Source: Corallococcus carmarthensis (GTDB lineage: Bacteria > Myxococcota > Myxococcia > Myxococcales > Myxococcaceae). Taken from it: a DNA stretch of 64,000 nucleotides. Shown here in pieces: positions 43,604 through 52,029 of the stretch. Under the pieces are notes generated by a model that did not search any database, was not told the origin of the DNA, and saw only the letters and a program-made list of their open reading frames with translations. The position numbers and the translations under genes were made by a program. Each line of letters begins with the position of its first letter. Positions within the stretch are counted from its first letter, which is position 1. The stretch spans positions 1-64,000 of the forward strand of contig NZ_RAWE01000012.1 in NCBI RefSeq assembly GCF_003611695.1, read 5' to 3'.

Positions 43604-44398
43604 TCAGGGCGCCGTGAGCAGGCCCGTCACGTCCCGCCAGCCACCCTGGCAGGGGGCGATGTCCGTGGCCAGGTAGTGCCCCACCTGGCCGGGCCCGAGC
43701 GCGACGATGGCGGACGAGCGCGTGCCGTAGCCTTCCGTGTGGATGCACAGCGCCTGGAGCTGCTGGAGGAAGTCCGCGGGCAGGCTGTCCTCCGCGAGCG
43801 GCCCCGTCGCGGCCTCCCGGGGTGGCAGGGCATGGTCGGCCAGGGCCGCCTGGAGCCCCGTCACCAGCTCCGGCCACGGACGCTTCGCCACGGCCTCGGC
43901 CAGGGCGTGCGCGCGCCGCACCTTGGGCAGCGCCAGGTTGTCCAGGCTGTCGTTGGGGAGCACGTGCACTCCGTCCGGGACGTCCTCGTGCAGCAGGTGG
44001 GCATGGCCCGGGCGCGCGTAGGCCACCCGCACGGTGCGCGCGTCCCCGTAGAGCAGGTTGAAGGGGAGGAACTCCGGGGCGGGCAGGGTGCCGAGGTAGC
44101 GCTCGATGGCCTCCACCGACCCCGCCTGAAGGGCCCGGAGCACCACCTCGCCCCGGGACCGGGGGGCCAGGCCCAGGCTCCGGGCGCCGCGCTGGTTCGT
44201 CAGGGCGACGACGACTCCCTCGTGGGTGACCCCCATCCACGTTCCGCCCCGCTCCACGTCCTGGCCGCCCACCACGCGTGGGGGCTCGGAGAGGACCTTC
44301 GGCCCGTGGGCCGGACGCGCGTAGAGCTCATCCCGGTTGGCGGCGAGGACCAGCGGCCACTCGGGATGGACGTTACGGAGGATGAGGACGGTGCACAT
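43604..44398 (-). CDS. TANGO2/NRDE-family protein
   Basis: A 264-residue protein of the NRDE family (TANGO2 homologues). It starts MCTVLIL with Cys2, and has the name-giving AANRDELYAR motif near residues 19-28, then GGTWMGVTHEG and LTNQRG. The fold is an Ntn-hydrolase-like one. In animals TANGO2 is linked to heme and lipid handling; a bacterial role is not settled. It is convergent with the patatin-like gene, 16 bases apart, and divergent from metG. Confidence 0.9.
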   Translation of the reverse strand: MCTVLILRNVHPEWPLVLAANRDELYARPAHGPKVLSEPPRVVGGQDVERGGTWMGVTHEGVVVALTNQRGARSLGLAPRSRGEVVLRALQAGSVEAIERYLGTLPAPEFLPFNLLYGDARTVRVAYARPGHAHLLHEDVPDGVHVLPNDSLDNLALPKVRRAHALAEAVAKRPWPELVTGLQAALADHALPPREAATGPLAEDSLPADFLQQLQALCIHTEGYGTRSSAIVALGPGQVGHYLATDIAPCQGGWRDVTGLLTAP

Positions 44399-44507
44399 GG
44401 CGTCCGGTCGATAACATCCACCTTCGTTCCATGCACCCTCGGGCCTGCATGTTGGCGATGACCTCGTATCCCCGAGCGGCTATGGTCCGCCGCCCTCAGG
44501 AGAGTCC

Positions 44508-46643
44508 ATGGCGGAGAGAACCCTCGTCACCAGTGCCCTGCCGTACGCGAACGGCGCCATCCACCTCGGCCACGCTGTCGAGTACATCCAGACGGACATC
44601 TACGTCCGTTTCCTGCGCTCGTGCGGCCAGGACGTCGTCTATTTCTGCGCGGATGACACCCACGGCACGCCCATTGAAATCAACGCCGCGAAGCAGGGCA
44701 TCCCGCCGGAGCAGTTCGTCGCGCGCTTCCACGACGAACACCAGCGCGACTTCCGCGACTTCGACATCCGCTTCGACTCCTTCCACTCCACCAACTCGCC
44801 GGAGAACCGCCACTACGCGGAGCTCATCTACGGGCGCTTGAAGGACGCGGGCGACATCGACCGCCGCGACATCGAGCAGACCTACTGCGAGAAGGACAAG
44901 CGCTTTCTGCCGGACCGCTTCATCCGGGGCACCTGTCCCAACTGCAAGTCGGTGGATCAGTACGGCGACGCCTGTGAGAAGTGCGGCAAGACGTACAACC
45001 CCACGGACCTCATCGACCCGAAGTGCGCGCTGTGTGGCACGCCGCCGGTGCGCCGCAACTCCGTGCACCTGTTCTTCAAGCTGTCGCGCCACGCGGACTT
45101 CCTGCAGGAGGTGCTCAAGCGCCCCGGCTTCATCCACCCGGGCCTCGCCACCCAGCTCCAGGGCTTCTTCGAGAAGGGCCTGGCGGACTGGGACATCAGC
45201 CGCGACGGGCCGTACTTCGGCTTCGCCATCCCGGGTGAGACGGACAAGTTCTTCTACGTCTGGTTGGACGCGCCCATCGGCTACATCGCCACGACGGAGA
45301 AGTGGGCGAAGGAGTCGGGCCGGTTCCCGGACGCGCTCGCGTACTGGGGCAAGGACGCGCCCACGCGCATCGTCCACTTCATCGGCAAGGACATCGTCTA
45401 CTTCCACGCGCTGTTCTGGCCCGCGGTGCTGAAGGTCGCGGGGCTGCACATCCCCAATGAGATCAAGGTGCACGGGCACCTGACGGTGAACGGGGAGAAG
45501 ATGTCCAAGAGCCGCGGCACCATGGTGGCCGCGCGCGACTACCTGGACCTTCTGGACCCCAGCTACCTGCGCTACTTCTACGCGGCCAACCTGGGCGCGG
45601 GCGTGGAGGACCTGGACCTCAGCCTCAAGGACTTCCGCCTGCGGGTGAACGGCGAGCTCGTCAACAACGTGGGCAACCTGGCCAACCGCGCGCTGTCGCT
45701 CTTGGCCGGGCCGCTGGAGAAGAAGCTCGCGCCGGGCCGCGCGGAAGGGGCGGGGCGCAAGCTGGTGGAGGACGCGCTGGCGCGGGTGCCGGAGGTGCGC
45801 GAGGCGTTCGAGAAGCTGGAGTACCGCAACGCCATCAAGGTCATCACGGAGATCGCCTCCACCGCGAACGCGTTCCTGCAGACGCAGGCGCCGTGGGCGC
45901 TGGTGAAGAAGGACGCGGAGGCGGCGCGGGCGGACCTGTCGGACGCGGCGGACGTGGCGTACCTGGTGGGCGCGCTCCTGGCGCCGGTGACGCCGCGCGT
46001 GTCGGAGAAGCTGTTCGCGCAGCTGGGGGCGGAGCCGCTGACGTTCCAGGCGCTCACGACCGCGAAGTACCCCCTGTTGGACCGCACCCGTCCGCTGGGC
46101 ACGCCGGAGCCGCTCTTGCCCCGGCTGGAAGAAGAGCGCGTCAACGCCATCATCAAGGTCCCCGCGGGGACGCCTGCCGCCGAGCCCGCCAAGGCCGGAG
46201 GCAAGGACAAGAAGACGGAGAAGAAGCCCGTGGAAGCGAAGAGTCCGGAAGGCGCGCCCGCGGTGCCCACGACGCAGGCGTCCCCTGGCGCCGGAGCGGC
46301 GGAAGGCGCGCCCGCGGCCGACATCGAGTACGCGGACTTCGCCAAGGTGGTGCTGAAGGCGGGGCGCATCGTGGCCGCGGAGAAGGTGAAGGGCGCGGAC
46401 AAGCTGCTCAAGCTGGACGTGGACCTGGGTGAGGGCACGCCGCGCACCATCGTGTCCGGCATCGCGGAGGCGTACGCGCCGGAGGCGGTGGCGGGCCGGC
46501 GCGTGGTGGTGGTGGCGAACCTCAAGCCGCGCAAGCTCAAGGGCATCGAGTCGCGCGGCATGCTGTTGACGGCGGGTTCGGGCGGCAAGGACCTGTCGCT
46601 GCTGGACCCGGGCGACGTGCCGCCCGGCGCGGACGTGAAGTAG
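44508..46643 (+). CDS. metG: Methionyl-tRNA synthetase
   Basis: A 711-residue class I synthetase. The HIGH motif is HLGHAVEY (about residues 19-26), the KMSKS motif is GEKMSKSRG (about 328), and four zinc-knuckle Cys pairs are present (CPNC, CEKC, CALC region). A C-terminal tRNA-binding EMAP/Trbp111 domain (about 600-711) is joined by a disordered Ala/Pro/Lys-rich linker (about 555-600) that holds two near-copies of EGAPA. It is divergent from the TANGO2-like gene. A hairpin follows before the HEAT gene. Confidence 0.96.
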   Translation: MAERTLVTSALPYANGAIHLGHAVEYIQTDIYVRFLRSCGQDVVYFCADDTHGTPIEINAAKQGIPPEQFVARFHDEHQRDFRDFDIRFDSFHSTNSPENRHYAELIYGRLKDAGDIDRRDIEQTYCEKDKRFLPDRFIRGTCPNCKSVDQYGDACEKCGKTYNPTDLIDPKCALCGTPPVRRNSVHLFFKLSRHADFLQEVLKRPGFIHPGLATQLQGFFEKGLADWDISRDGPYFGFAIPGETDKFFYVWLDAPIGYIATTEKWAKESGRFPDALAYWGKDAPTRIVHFIGKDIVYFHALFWPAVLKVAGLHIPNEIKVHGHLTVNGEKMSKSRGTMVAARDYLDLLDPSYLRYFYAANLGAGVEDLDLSLKDFRLRVNGELVNNVGNLANRALSLLAGPLEKKLAPGRAEGAGRKLVEDALARVPEVREAFEKLEYRNAIKVITEIASTANAFLQTQAPWALVKKDAEAARADLSDAADVAYLVGALLAPVTPRVSEKLFAQLGAEPLTFQALTTAKYPLLDRTRPLGTPEPLLPRLEEERVNAIIKVPAGTPAAEPAKAGGKDKKTEKKPVEAKSPEGAPAVPTTQASPGAGAAEGAPAADIEYADFAKVVLKAGRIVAAEKVKGADKLLKLDVDLGEGTPRTIVSGIAEAYAPEAVAGRRVVVVANLKPRKLKGIESRGMLLTAGSGGKDLSLLDPGDVPPGADVK

Positions 46644-46665
46644 CGCAGCAGTAGCTTCAAGGACA

Positions 46666-46693
46666 CGCCGGGTGGCACTCAAGCCACCCGGCG
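46666..46693 (+). other. Perfect 11-bp hairpin between metG and the HEAT-repeat gene
   Basis: CGCCGGGTGGC and its exact complement enclose ACTCAA. It begins 22 bases after the metG stop and ends 16 bases before the GTG of the next gene. No T-tract follows, so it is either a terminator of a different kind, an RNA-processing or stability element, or a brake on translation of the HEAT gene. Confidence 0.5.
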
Positions 46694-46709
46694 AGCGAGG
46701 TGACGAGAC

Positions 46710-47684
46710 GTGGCGGACTGGCGTGCCGAGCGGGACCGCGCCCTGTTGACCCTGGAGCGTGAGAAGCGTCCGGCGAGCCGGGCAGAGGCGGCGGACCTGT
46801 TGTTCCACCTGGCGTCCGAGGAGCCCGCGCACGCCGCGGAGTTCACGGACGTGCTCGTGAGGCTGCTCGCGGATGCGCAGCCGGAGGTGCGCCGTTCGGG
46901 CGTGAGCCTCGCGTCCGTCATCCTTGCGCCGGAGCAGCTGCCGGACATGCTCCTGCCCCGGTTGCGCGACGACGACACCCGCGTGCGCCTGGAGGCCACC
47001 GGACGGCTCGCGGACCTCGCGCTGCCGCACGCGCGCGGCGCCCTGGCGGGGATGCTGGAGGACCCGACGCCCGAGGTGCGCTTCGAGGCCGCGCGAGGCA
47101 TCGCCGCCCTCAAGCACCCGGCGGGCCTGGACGTGCTCGTGGCCGCGCTGGACGTGGACACGCTGCGCTTCCGGGCGCTGGGCGCGCTGGCGGAGCTGGA
47201 GGACGTGCGGGCGCTGCCGGCGGTGAAGCGCCTCTTCGGCAAGTGGCTGCTGCCCGCGTTCGACAAGACGCAGGCCGCGGGCGTGCTGCTGAAGCTGGGC
47301 GACCCGGAGGGCGCGGACTGGCTGATGCAGCGCACGCGCAAGAAGTGGAGCGGGGACCGGGCGCTCGCGGTGGAGCTGTGCGGCGAGCTCAAGGTCCCGG
47401 GCGCGCTGGAGCGGCTGAAGGACATCCTCGCGGACGCGAAGGACCCGTGCCGGGGCGCCGCCGCGCGCGGGCTGGGCCGGCTGGGAGATGCCCAGGCACT
47501 GCCCTGGCTGCTCGCCGTGCTGGAGGACCGGAGCGCGCCGGAGGACGACCGGCTGGACGCGGCGGACGGCGTGTGGCGCCTGGGCGTGGCGGAGGGGCTG
47601 GAGCGCGTGCGCGCCGCCGTGCCCACCTTCGCCTCGGAAGAGGCACGGACGGAGCTGGAAGAGCTGTTTCGGGAGAACCCATGA
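46710..47684 (+). CDS. HEAT-repeat protein
   Basis: A 324-residue alpha-solenoid protein of about seven HEAT-like repeats, for example DAQPEVRRSGVSLASVI, DDDTRVRLEATGRLADLAL, DPTPEVRFEAARGIAALKH and a last one around DPCRGAAARGLGRLGDAQ. There is no signal peptide. HEAT solenoids bind other proteins, and no partner is indicated. It starts at a GTG with a GAGGTGA ribosome site, and its stop overlaps the start of tatD by four bases (ATGA). Confidence 0.88.
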   Translation: MADWRAERDRALLTLEREKRPASRAEAADLLFHLASEEPAHAAEFTDVLVRLLADAQPEVRRSGVSLASVILAPEQLPDMLLPRLRDDDTRVRLEATGRLADLALPHARGALAGMLEDPTPEVRFEAARGIAALKHPAGLDVLVAALDVDTLRFRALGALAELEDVRALPAVKRLFGKWLLPAFDKTQAAGVLLKLGDPEGADWLMQRTRKKWSGDRALAVELCGELKVPGALERLKDILADAKDPCRGAAARGLGRLGDAQALPWLLAVLEDRSAPEDDRLDAADGVWRLGVAEGLERVRAAVPTFASEEARTELEELFRENP

Positions 47685-48457
47685 AACTGGTTGATGCGCA
47701 CTGCCACCTGGAGCCGAAGGACTACGCGGACGTGGCGCCGGTGCTGGAGCGCGCCCGCGCCGCGGGGCTGGTGCACGCGGTGCTGGTGGGGCAGTTCCAC
47801 GGCCCCGGTGACTGGGGCCACGCGCTGGAGGTCGCCGCGCGCCACCCGGACTTCCTGTCGCCCACGCTGGGCATCCACCCGCACGAGGCGGCCCGCGCCA
47901 CCGAGGCGGACTTCGAGATGCTGGAGCGCACCTGCGCCCGCCCGGAGCTGCGCGCCGTGGGCGAGGCCGGGCTGGACTACTACTACGACCACTCACCGCG
48001 CGAGGTGCAGGCCACCGTCTTCCGGCGCCAGTGCGCGCTCGCGAAGCGCCTGTCCAAGCCGCTGGTGGTGCACGTGCGCGACGCGCATGACGACTGCGAG
48101 GACGCCCTGGCGGCGGAGGACGTCACCAGCGGCGTCATCCACTGCTTCACCGGCGACACGGCCGCGGCCCGCAAGTACCTGGACCGGGGCTTCTACCTGT
48201 CGCTGTCCGGCGTCATCACCTACAAGAAGACGGAGGCCCTCCAGGACGCGGTGCGCTTCGCGCCGCTGGAGCGCCTGATGGTGGAGACGGACAGCCCCTT
48301 CCTCGCGCCGGTGCCCCACCGCGGCCGCAAGAACGAGCCCGCGCACGTGCTGGAGACGGCGAAGAAGATGGCGGAGCTGAAGGGCGTCTCGCTGGAAGAG
48401 GTGGCCCGCGTCACCACGGCGAACGCGGCCCGCCTCTTCAACCTCACGCTGGGCTGA
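47681..48457 (+). CDS. tatD: TatD-family metal-dependent DNase
   Basis: A 258-residue amidohydrolase-fold protein of the TatD family, 3'-5' exonucleases. Metal ligands are in DAHCHLE (HxH), GEAGLDYYYD, LVVHVRDA, HCFTG and ETDSPFLAP, all intact. Length is typical. It is translationally coupled to the HEAT-repeat gene, so the two proteins may act together. Its last 14 bases overlap the 3' end of the convergent HD-GYP gene. Confidence 0.95.
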   Translation: MKLVDAHCHLEPKDYADVAPVLERARAAGLVHAVLVGQFHGPGDWGHALEVAARHPDFLSPTLGIHPHEAARATEADFEMLERTCARPELRAVGEAGLDYYYDHSPREVQATVFRRQCALAKRLSKPLVVHVRDAHDDCEDALAAEDVTSGVIHCFTGDTAAARKYLDRGFYLSLSGVITYKKTEALQDAVRFAPLERLMVETDSPFLAPVPHRGRKNEPAHVLETAKKMAELKGVSLEEVARVTTANAARLFNLTLG

Positions 48458-50411
48458 GCGCGTTGGCCAGGGCCTCCAGGTCCTGGTCCAACTGCGGCAT
48501 GTCCAGCAGCAGCGCGTCCGGGTCGTAGACGAAGTCCGCCTGCTTCAGCTTCAGCAGGGCCTGCAGCGCGGGCTCACCCGCGTGGCCGCCGAACGCCGCG
48601 TGCACCACGCGGCCGCGCTCCAGGTGCAGCGAGCCCTCCAGCGTGTGGCTCCGCAGCTGGAGCTTCCCGCTCTTCTTGCCGCCGCCCAGCGTGCGCAGGA
48701 GCTCCTTCGGGGGCAGCTCGTCGAAGCTGCCGCGCACCACCCGGCCCGGACCGTTGTGCTGCACGCGGTCCTGGAAGAGGGACAGCACCGTGCGGGCCAC
48801 CTCCGCCTTGTCGCCCGGGGGCAGCACGGCCGTCGCGCCCGCCATGAGCAGCCGCTCGCGCGCCTGGGCATCCGGTTCGCCCACCACGGCGATGGGCAGG
48901 CCCGCGCTCTCCGGCATGGAGCGCACGGCCTCCAGCAGGTCCATGACCTCCTGTTGGCCCAGGCGCAGGCTCACCACCAGCACGTCGCAGTCCTGCCGCG
49001 CCAGGCCGTCCAGCGCGCCGTCCAGCGTGGACAGCGCGTGCGCCACCAGCTCCTGCTTGAGCACCGCCTCCAGCAGCTCGCCGCGCGTGGCTTCGTCCGG
49101 CTCCGCGATGAGCACCTGCCGGCCTTCGCTGGCCAGCCGGTGCGCCAGCAGCGCGCCGCTCTGGAGCTGGCCGACGATGTCCGCCACCACCGGGTCGTAG
49201 AGCGTGCCCGCGTTCTTCTTGAGGTGCTCCAGCGCCTGCGTCTTGGTGAAGACGCGGCCGTGCGCGTTGCCCGGGTTCTTGGTCAGCTCCAGGAAGCTGT
49301 CCACCGCCGCCAGGATGCGCGCGCCCAGGGTGATGTCCTCGCCCTTGGCGCCCTGGGGCGTGCCGGAGCCGTCCCAGGCCTCGTACAGCTGCGCGAGGAT
49401 GGTGTTCACCTGCGCGGGCAGGTGCACCGTTTCGAAGAGCTTCGTGGGCGCGCGGCAGCACGCCTTCGCCTGGGCCTTCCACTCCGCGTTGGCCGCGTTG
49501 CTCGCCAGCGAGAAGTGCCGCTCCGCGGGCTTGCCCAGGTCGTGCAGGTACGCGGCGATGGACAGCGCCGCCAGCTCCTTGTGGGGCATGCCCATGCGCT
49601 GGCCGACGATGCCCGCCTGACGCGCCAGCTGCGCGGAGTGTCCCCGGTGCCGGGGCCGGTCCTGCTCCAGGAGCCCCACCATCAGGCTCAGCGTCTCCAC
49701 GTAGTCCGTGTCGCTGATGAGCCCGCGCGGGCCGCCCGGCTCGCGCCGCTGCGTGGAGATGCGCGCCACGTTGGTGCCGCTGCCGGAGCGCTGCAGCCGC
49801 ATCCGCGCGTCCGTCTCCAGGCGCATGCTCAGGCTGGTGGCGCTCCGCCCGGCGGAAGAGCCGCTGCGTCCGGGCTCCGCGCCCACGTGCGTATTGGACG
49901 GCGTGTCCGGACGGCGGGGGCCGTTGGACGCGCTGGGGCCCTCCAGCAGCGTGGTGAACGCCGTGGGGTCGCCATAGTAGTGCTTGCGGATGGCCGCGGA
50001 GATGGCGCTGCGCAGGCCGATGTACGCGTAGACCTCCGACATGCCGGTGACGAGGGCGATCTCGTCGAGCAGCGACTTGTTCTGCGGCTCGGCGGCCACC
50101 ACCGAGAGCAGCTTGCGCTCCGGATCCACGGCCAGCGGGAGCACGTTCTGCGCTTCCGCCAGCCGCACCGGCAGCTTGTCCAAGACCTTCGTGTCGATGC
50201 GGGCCTTGGCCAGCTTGTCCGCGGTGACGAAGCGGGTCTGGAACTCGTTGGCCAGGAGCCGCAGCAGCGCGGCCTCCTGGAGCAGGCCCAGCTCCACCAG
50301 GCAGTCCCCCAGCTTGTGGCCGGTGATCTTCTGGTGCTCCAGACCCTGCTCCACGGCCCCGGGGGTCACGAGGCCGGCCTCAATCAACCGCTCTCCCAGC
50401 CGCTTCGCCAT
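48444..50411 (-). CDS. GspE_N/HD-GYP/receiver/DUF4388 scaffold protein with degenerate sites
   Basis: A 655-residue multi-domain cytoplasmic protein. An N-terminal GspE_N (MshEN-like) domain (1-150) can bind c-di-GMP in other proteins. After a Ser/Arg-rich linker, an HD-type domain (about 235-400) has HRGHSAQLA and YLHDLGK but the GYP motif reads GSGTPQG and the HHE-type motif before it is absent. A receiver-like domain (about 425-545) has VVSLRLG where the phospho-acceptor Asp should be. DUF4388 (about 555-655) ends the chain. The key residues are missing, so it is likely a sensor or scaffold, not an active phosphodiesterase. It starts five bases after the YhaM-like gene and is convergent with tatD by 14 bases. 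Confidence 0.85.
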   Translation of the reverse strand: MAKRLGERLIEAGLVTPGAVEQGLEHQKITGHKLGDCLVELGLLQEAALLRLLANEFQTRFVTADKLAKARIDTKVLDKLPVRLAEAQNVLPLAVDPERKLLSVVAAEPQNKSLLDEIALVTGMSEVYAYIGLRSAISAAIRKHYYGDPTAFTTLLEGPSASNGPRRPDTPSNTHVGAEPGRSGSSAGRSATSLSMRLETDARMRLQRSGSGTNVARISTQRREPGGPRGLISDTDYVETLSLMVGLLEQDRPRHRGHSAQLARQAGIVGQRMGMPHKELAALSIAAYLHDLGKPAERHFSLASNAANAEWKAQAKACCRAPTKLFETVHLPAQVNTILAQLYEAWDGSGTPQGAKGEDITLGARILAAVDSFLELTKNPGNAHGRVFTKTQALEHLKKNAGTLYDPVVADIVGQLQSGALLAHRLASEGRQVLIAEPDEATRGELLEAVLKQELVAHALSTLDGALDGLARQDCDVLVVSLRLGQQEVMDLLEAVRSMPESAGLPIAVVGEPDAQARERLLMAGATAVLPPGDKAEVARTVLSLFQDRVQHNGPGRVVRGSFDELPPKELLRTLGGGKKSGKLQLRSHTLEGSLHLERGRVVHAAFGGHAGEPALQALLKLKQADFVYDPDALLLDMPQLDQDLEALANALSPA

Positions 50412-50416
50412 GGACT

Positions 50417-51964
50417 TCAGCCCTCCGAGGAGCCACCACCCTCACCACCGGACTTCGCAGGCGACGACGGCGCCAGCGCGCTGAACGGCTTGAAGGTCAG
50501 CTCGCCGGGCAGGCTCTTGGGATCGCGCGGCGGACGGTCCTCACGAGGCGGACGCGCGGGGCGCTCCTCACGGGGGCCGCGATCCTCGCGGGGCGGACGA
50601 TCCTCGCGGGGCGGACGATCGGCGCGGGGCTCGCGCGGAGGCCGCGGCGGACGCTCCGGACGGGCCTCCTGGGCCGCGGGGGCGGTGGTGCCTTCACCGG
50701 CCTGGGCGGGCGGGGCCTTGTCGGCGCGCGCCTTGCGCTTCTCCTCGCGGTGCTTGCGGCGGCCACCCTCCACCGGAGCCCGGCCGCGTCCGGTGGGCAC
50801 GAAGCCCTTCCAGAGCGAGCGGTCGTACGCGCGCAGGTGATCCGTCCAGCGCTCGTTCGGGTCGCGCTGCATGGCCTCCACCCACGAGGAGATGCGCGCG
50901 TCGAGCGAGCTGAGCGTGTCGACGATCTGCGCCTCCAGCGTCACCGGCACCTTCGCGCCGGGGGCGCCGGACGGCCCCTGCTGGGAGATCGCCAGGTGCG
51001 TCAGGTGCTGCTCCAGGAGCGGCGGGAAGCCCGGGATGCCCAGGGTCTTCTCGCGGATCTTCTGCGCGGCCAGCACCGCGTGGCCCACCAGCCGGCCCTC
51101 GTCGGAGGTGTCGAAGCCCTTGTCGGACGCCCCGTCGCCGCCCTTCATCACGTCGTGCAGGAACGCGCCGGCCAGCAGCAGGTCGCGGTCCGCCATGGGG
51201 TAGTGGTCCGACACGCGCAGCGTCAGGCGCATCACCGACAGGACGTGCTCGGCCAGTCCACCGCGCCACGCGTGGTGCACGCCCTTCGCCGCGGGCGCCA
51301 CCGGCAACGCCGTGGACACCTGCGCGTCGTCCAGGAGCGCGAGCAGCAGCTGCTTCACGAACGGGTCGTTGACGCGCTCGCTGATGAGCTCGCGGATCTG
51401 CCCCACCGCGCGCGGTCCACCGCCGCCCTCGTGGCGGTCGGCCTTGCCCTCGGAGGCCTTGGCCTCGCCGGACTTCGCGTCACCGGACCTGGCCTCGCCA
51501 GACTTCGCTTCGCCCGACTTCGCCTCGGCAGCGGGCTTCGCTTCGCCGGACTTGGACTCGGGGGCCTTCGCCTCGGCGGGCGGGGCGGGGGGCGGCTCGA
51601 ACTCCTTGGGGTCGAGCGGTTCCGGATCCAGCCGCTCCACGGCCTCCACGACGACCTGGGTGCGGCCGTGGAAGACGATGACGCTGCCCTGCACGAGGAC
51701 GAAGTCACCGCTCTGGAAGACGGGTTCGAGCGCGTCCACCTTGTCGAACACGCGGGCGTCCACCGTGCCGCTCTTGTCGGCCAGGGACAGCGACAGGAAC
51801 ACCTTGCCGCTGCGCGCGTTCACCTTCTCCTTCTTGGTGACGCGGAAGACGGTGTTGACGCGATCCTTCTCGCGCAGGTCCGCCGCGTACACCTTGCGGA
51901 CGGTCTCGACGGAAGCCTCCGGGGTGGAAGTGGTCGCGGCCTGGGACTCGTTTTCGGTTGTCAT
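50417..51964 (-). CDS. YhaM-type 3'-5' exoribonuclease with disordered inserts
   Basis: A 515-residue protein combining an OB-fold (about 30-110, VNARSGKVFLSLSLADKSG) and an HD domain (about 235-370, HHAWRGGLAEHVLSVM and GAFLHDVMKG) as in YhaM exoribonucleases. Two low-complexity regions are extra: SGEAK/SGDAK repeats (about 135-165) between the domains, and a C-terminal tail rich in Pro, Arg, Glu and Asp with PPREDR units (about 450-495). The usual family length is about 310-330 residues. The ATG at 51964 is chosen because longer frames run through low-quality sequence. It is the first gene of a pair with the HD-GYP scaffold. Confidence 0.9.
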   Translation of the reverse strand: MTTENESQAATTSTPEASVETVRKVYAADLREKDRVNTVFRVTKKEKVNARSGKVFLSLSLADKSGTVDARVFDKVDALEPVFQSGDFVLVQGSVIVFHGRTQVVVEAVERLDPEPLDPKEFEPPPAPPAEAKAPESKSGEAKPAAEAKSGEAKSGEARSGDAKSGEAKASEGKADRHEGGGGPRAVGQIRELISERVNDPFVKQLLLALLDDAQVSTALPVAPAAKGVHHAWRGGLAEHVLSVMRLTLRVSDHYPMADRDLLLAGAFLHDVMKGGDGASDKGFDTSDEGRLVGHAVLAAQKIREKTLGIPGFPPLLEQHLTHLAISQQGPSGAPGAKVPVTLEAQIVDTLSSLDARISSWVEAMQRDPNERWTDHLRAYDRSLWKGFVPTGRGRAPVEGGRRKHREEKRKARADKAPPAQAGEGTTAPAAQEARPERPPRPPREPRADRPPREDRPPREDRGPREERPARPPREDRPPRDPKSLPGELTFKPFSALAPSSPAKSGGEGGGSSEG

Positions 51965-52029
51965 CGCGGCGCGGACACTAACACCGAGGAGGCCCGTCGA
52001 GGGCGAAACAACACAGGCCTCCCCGCCCT

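Noticed and set aside
44496..47996. Minus-strand open frame of about 1166 codons across metG, the HEAT gene and tatD
   Set aside because: Shadow of three clear plus-strand genes; low-complexity Arg/His/Leu-rich product.
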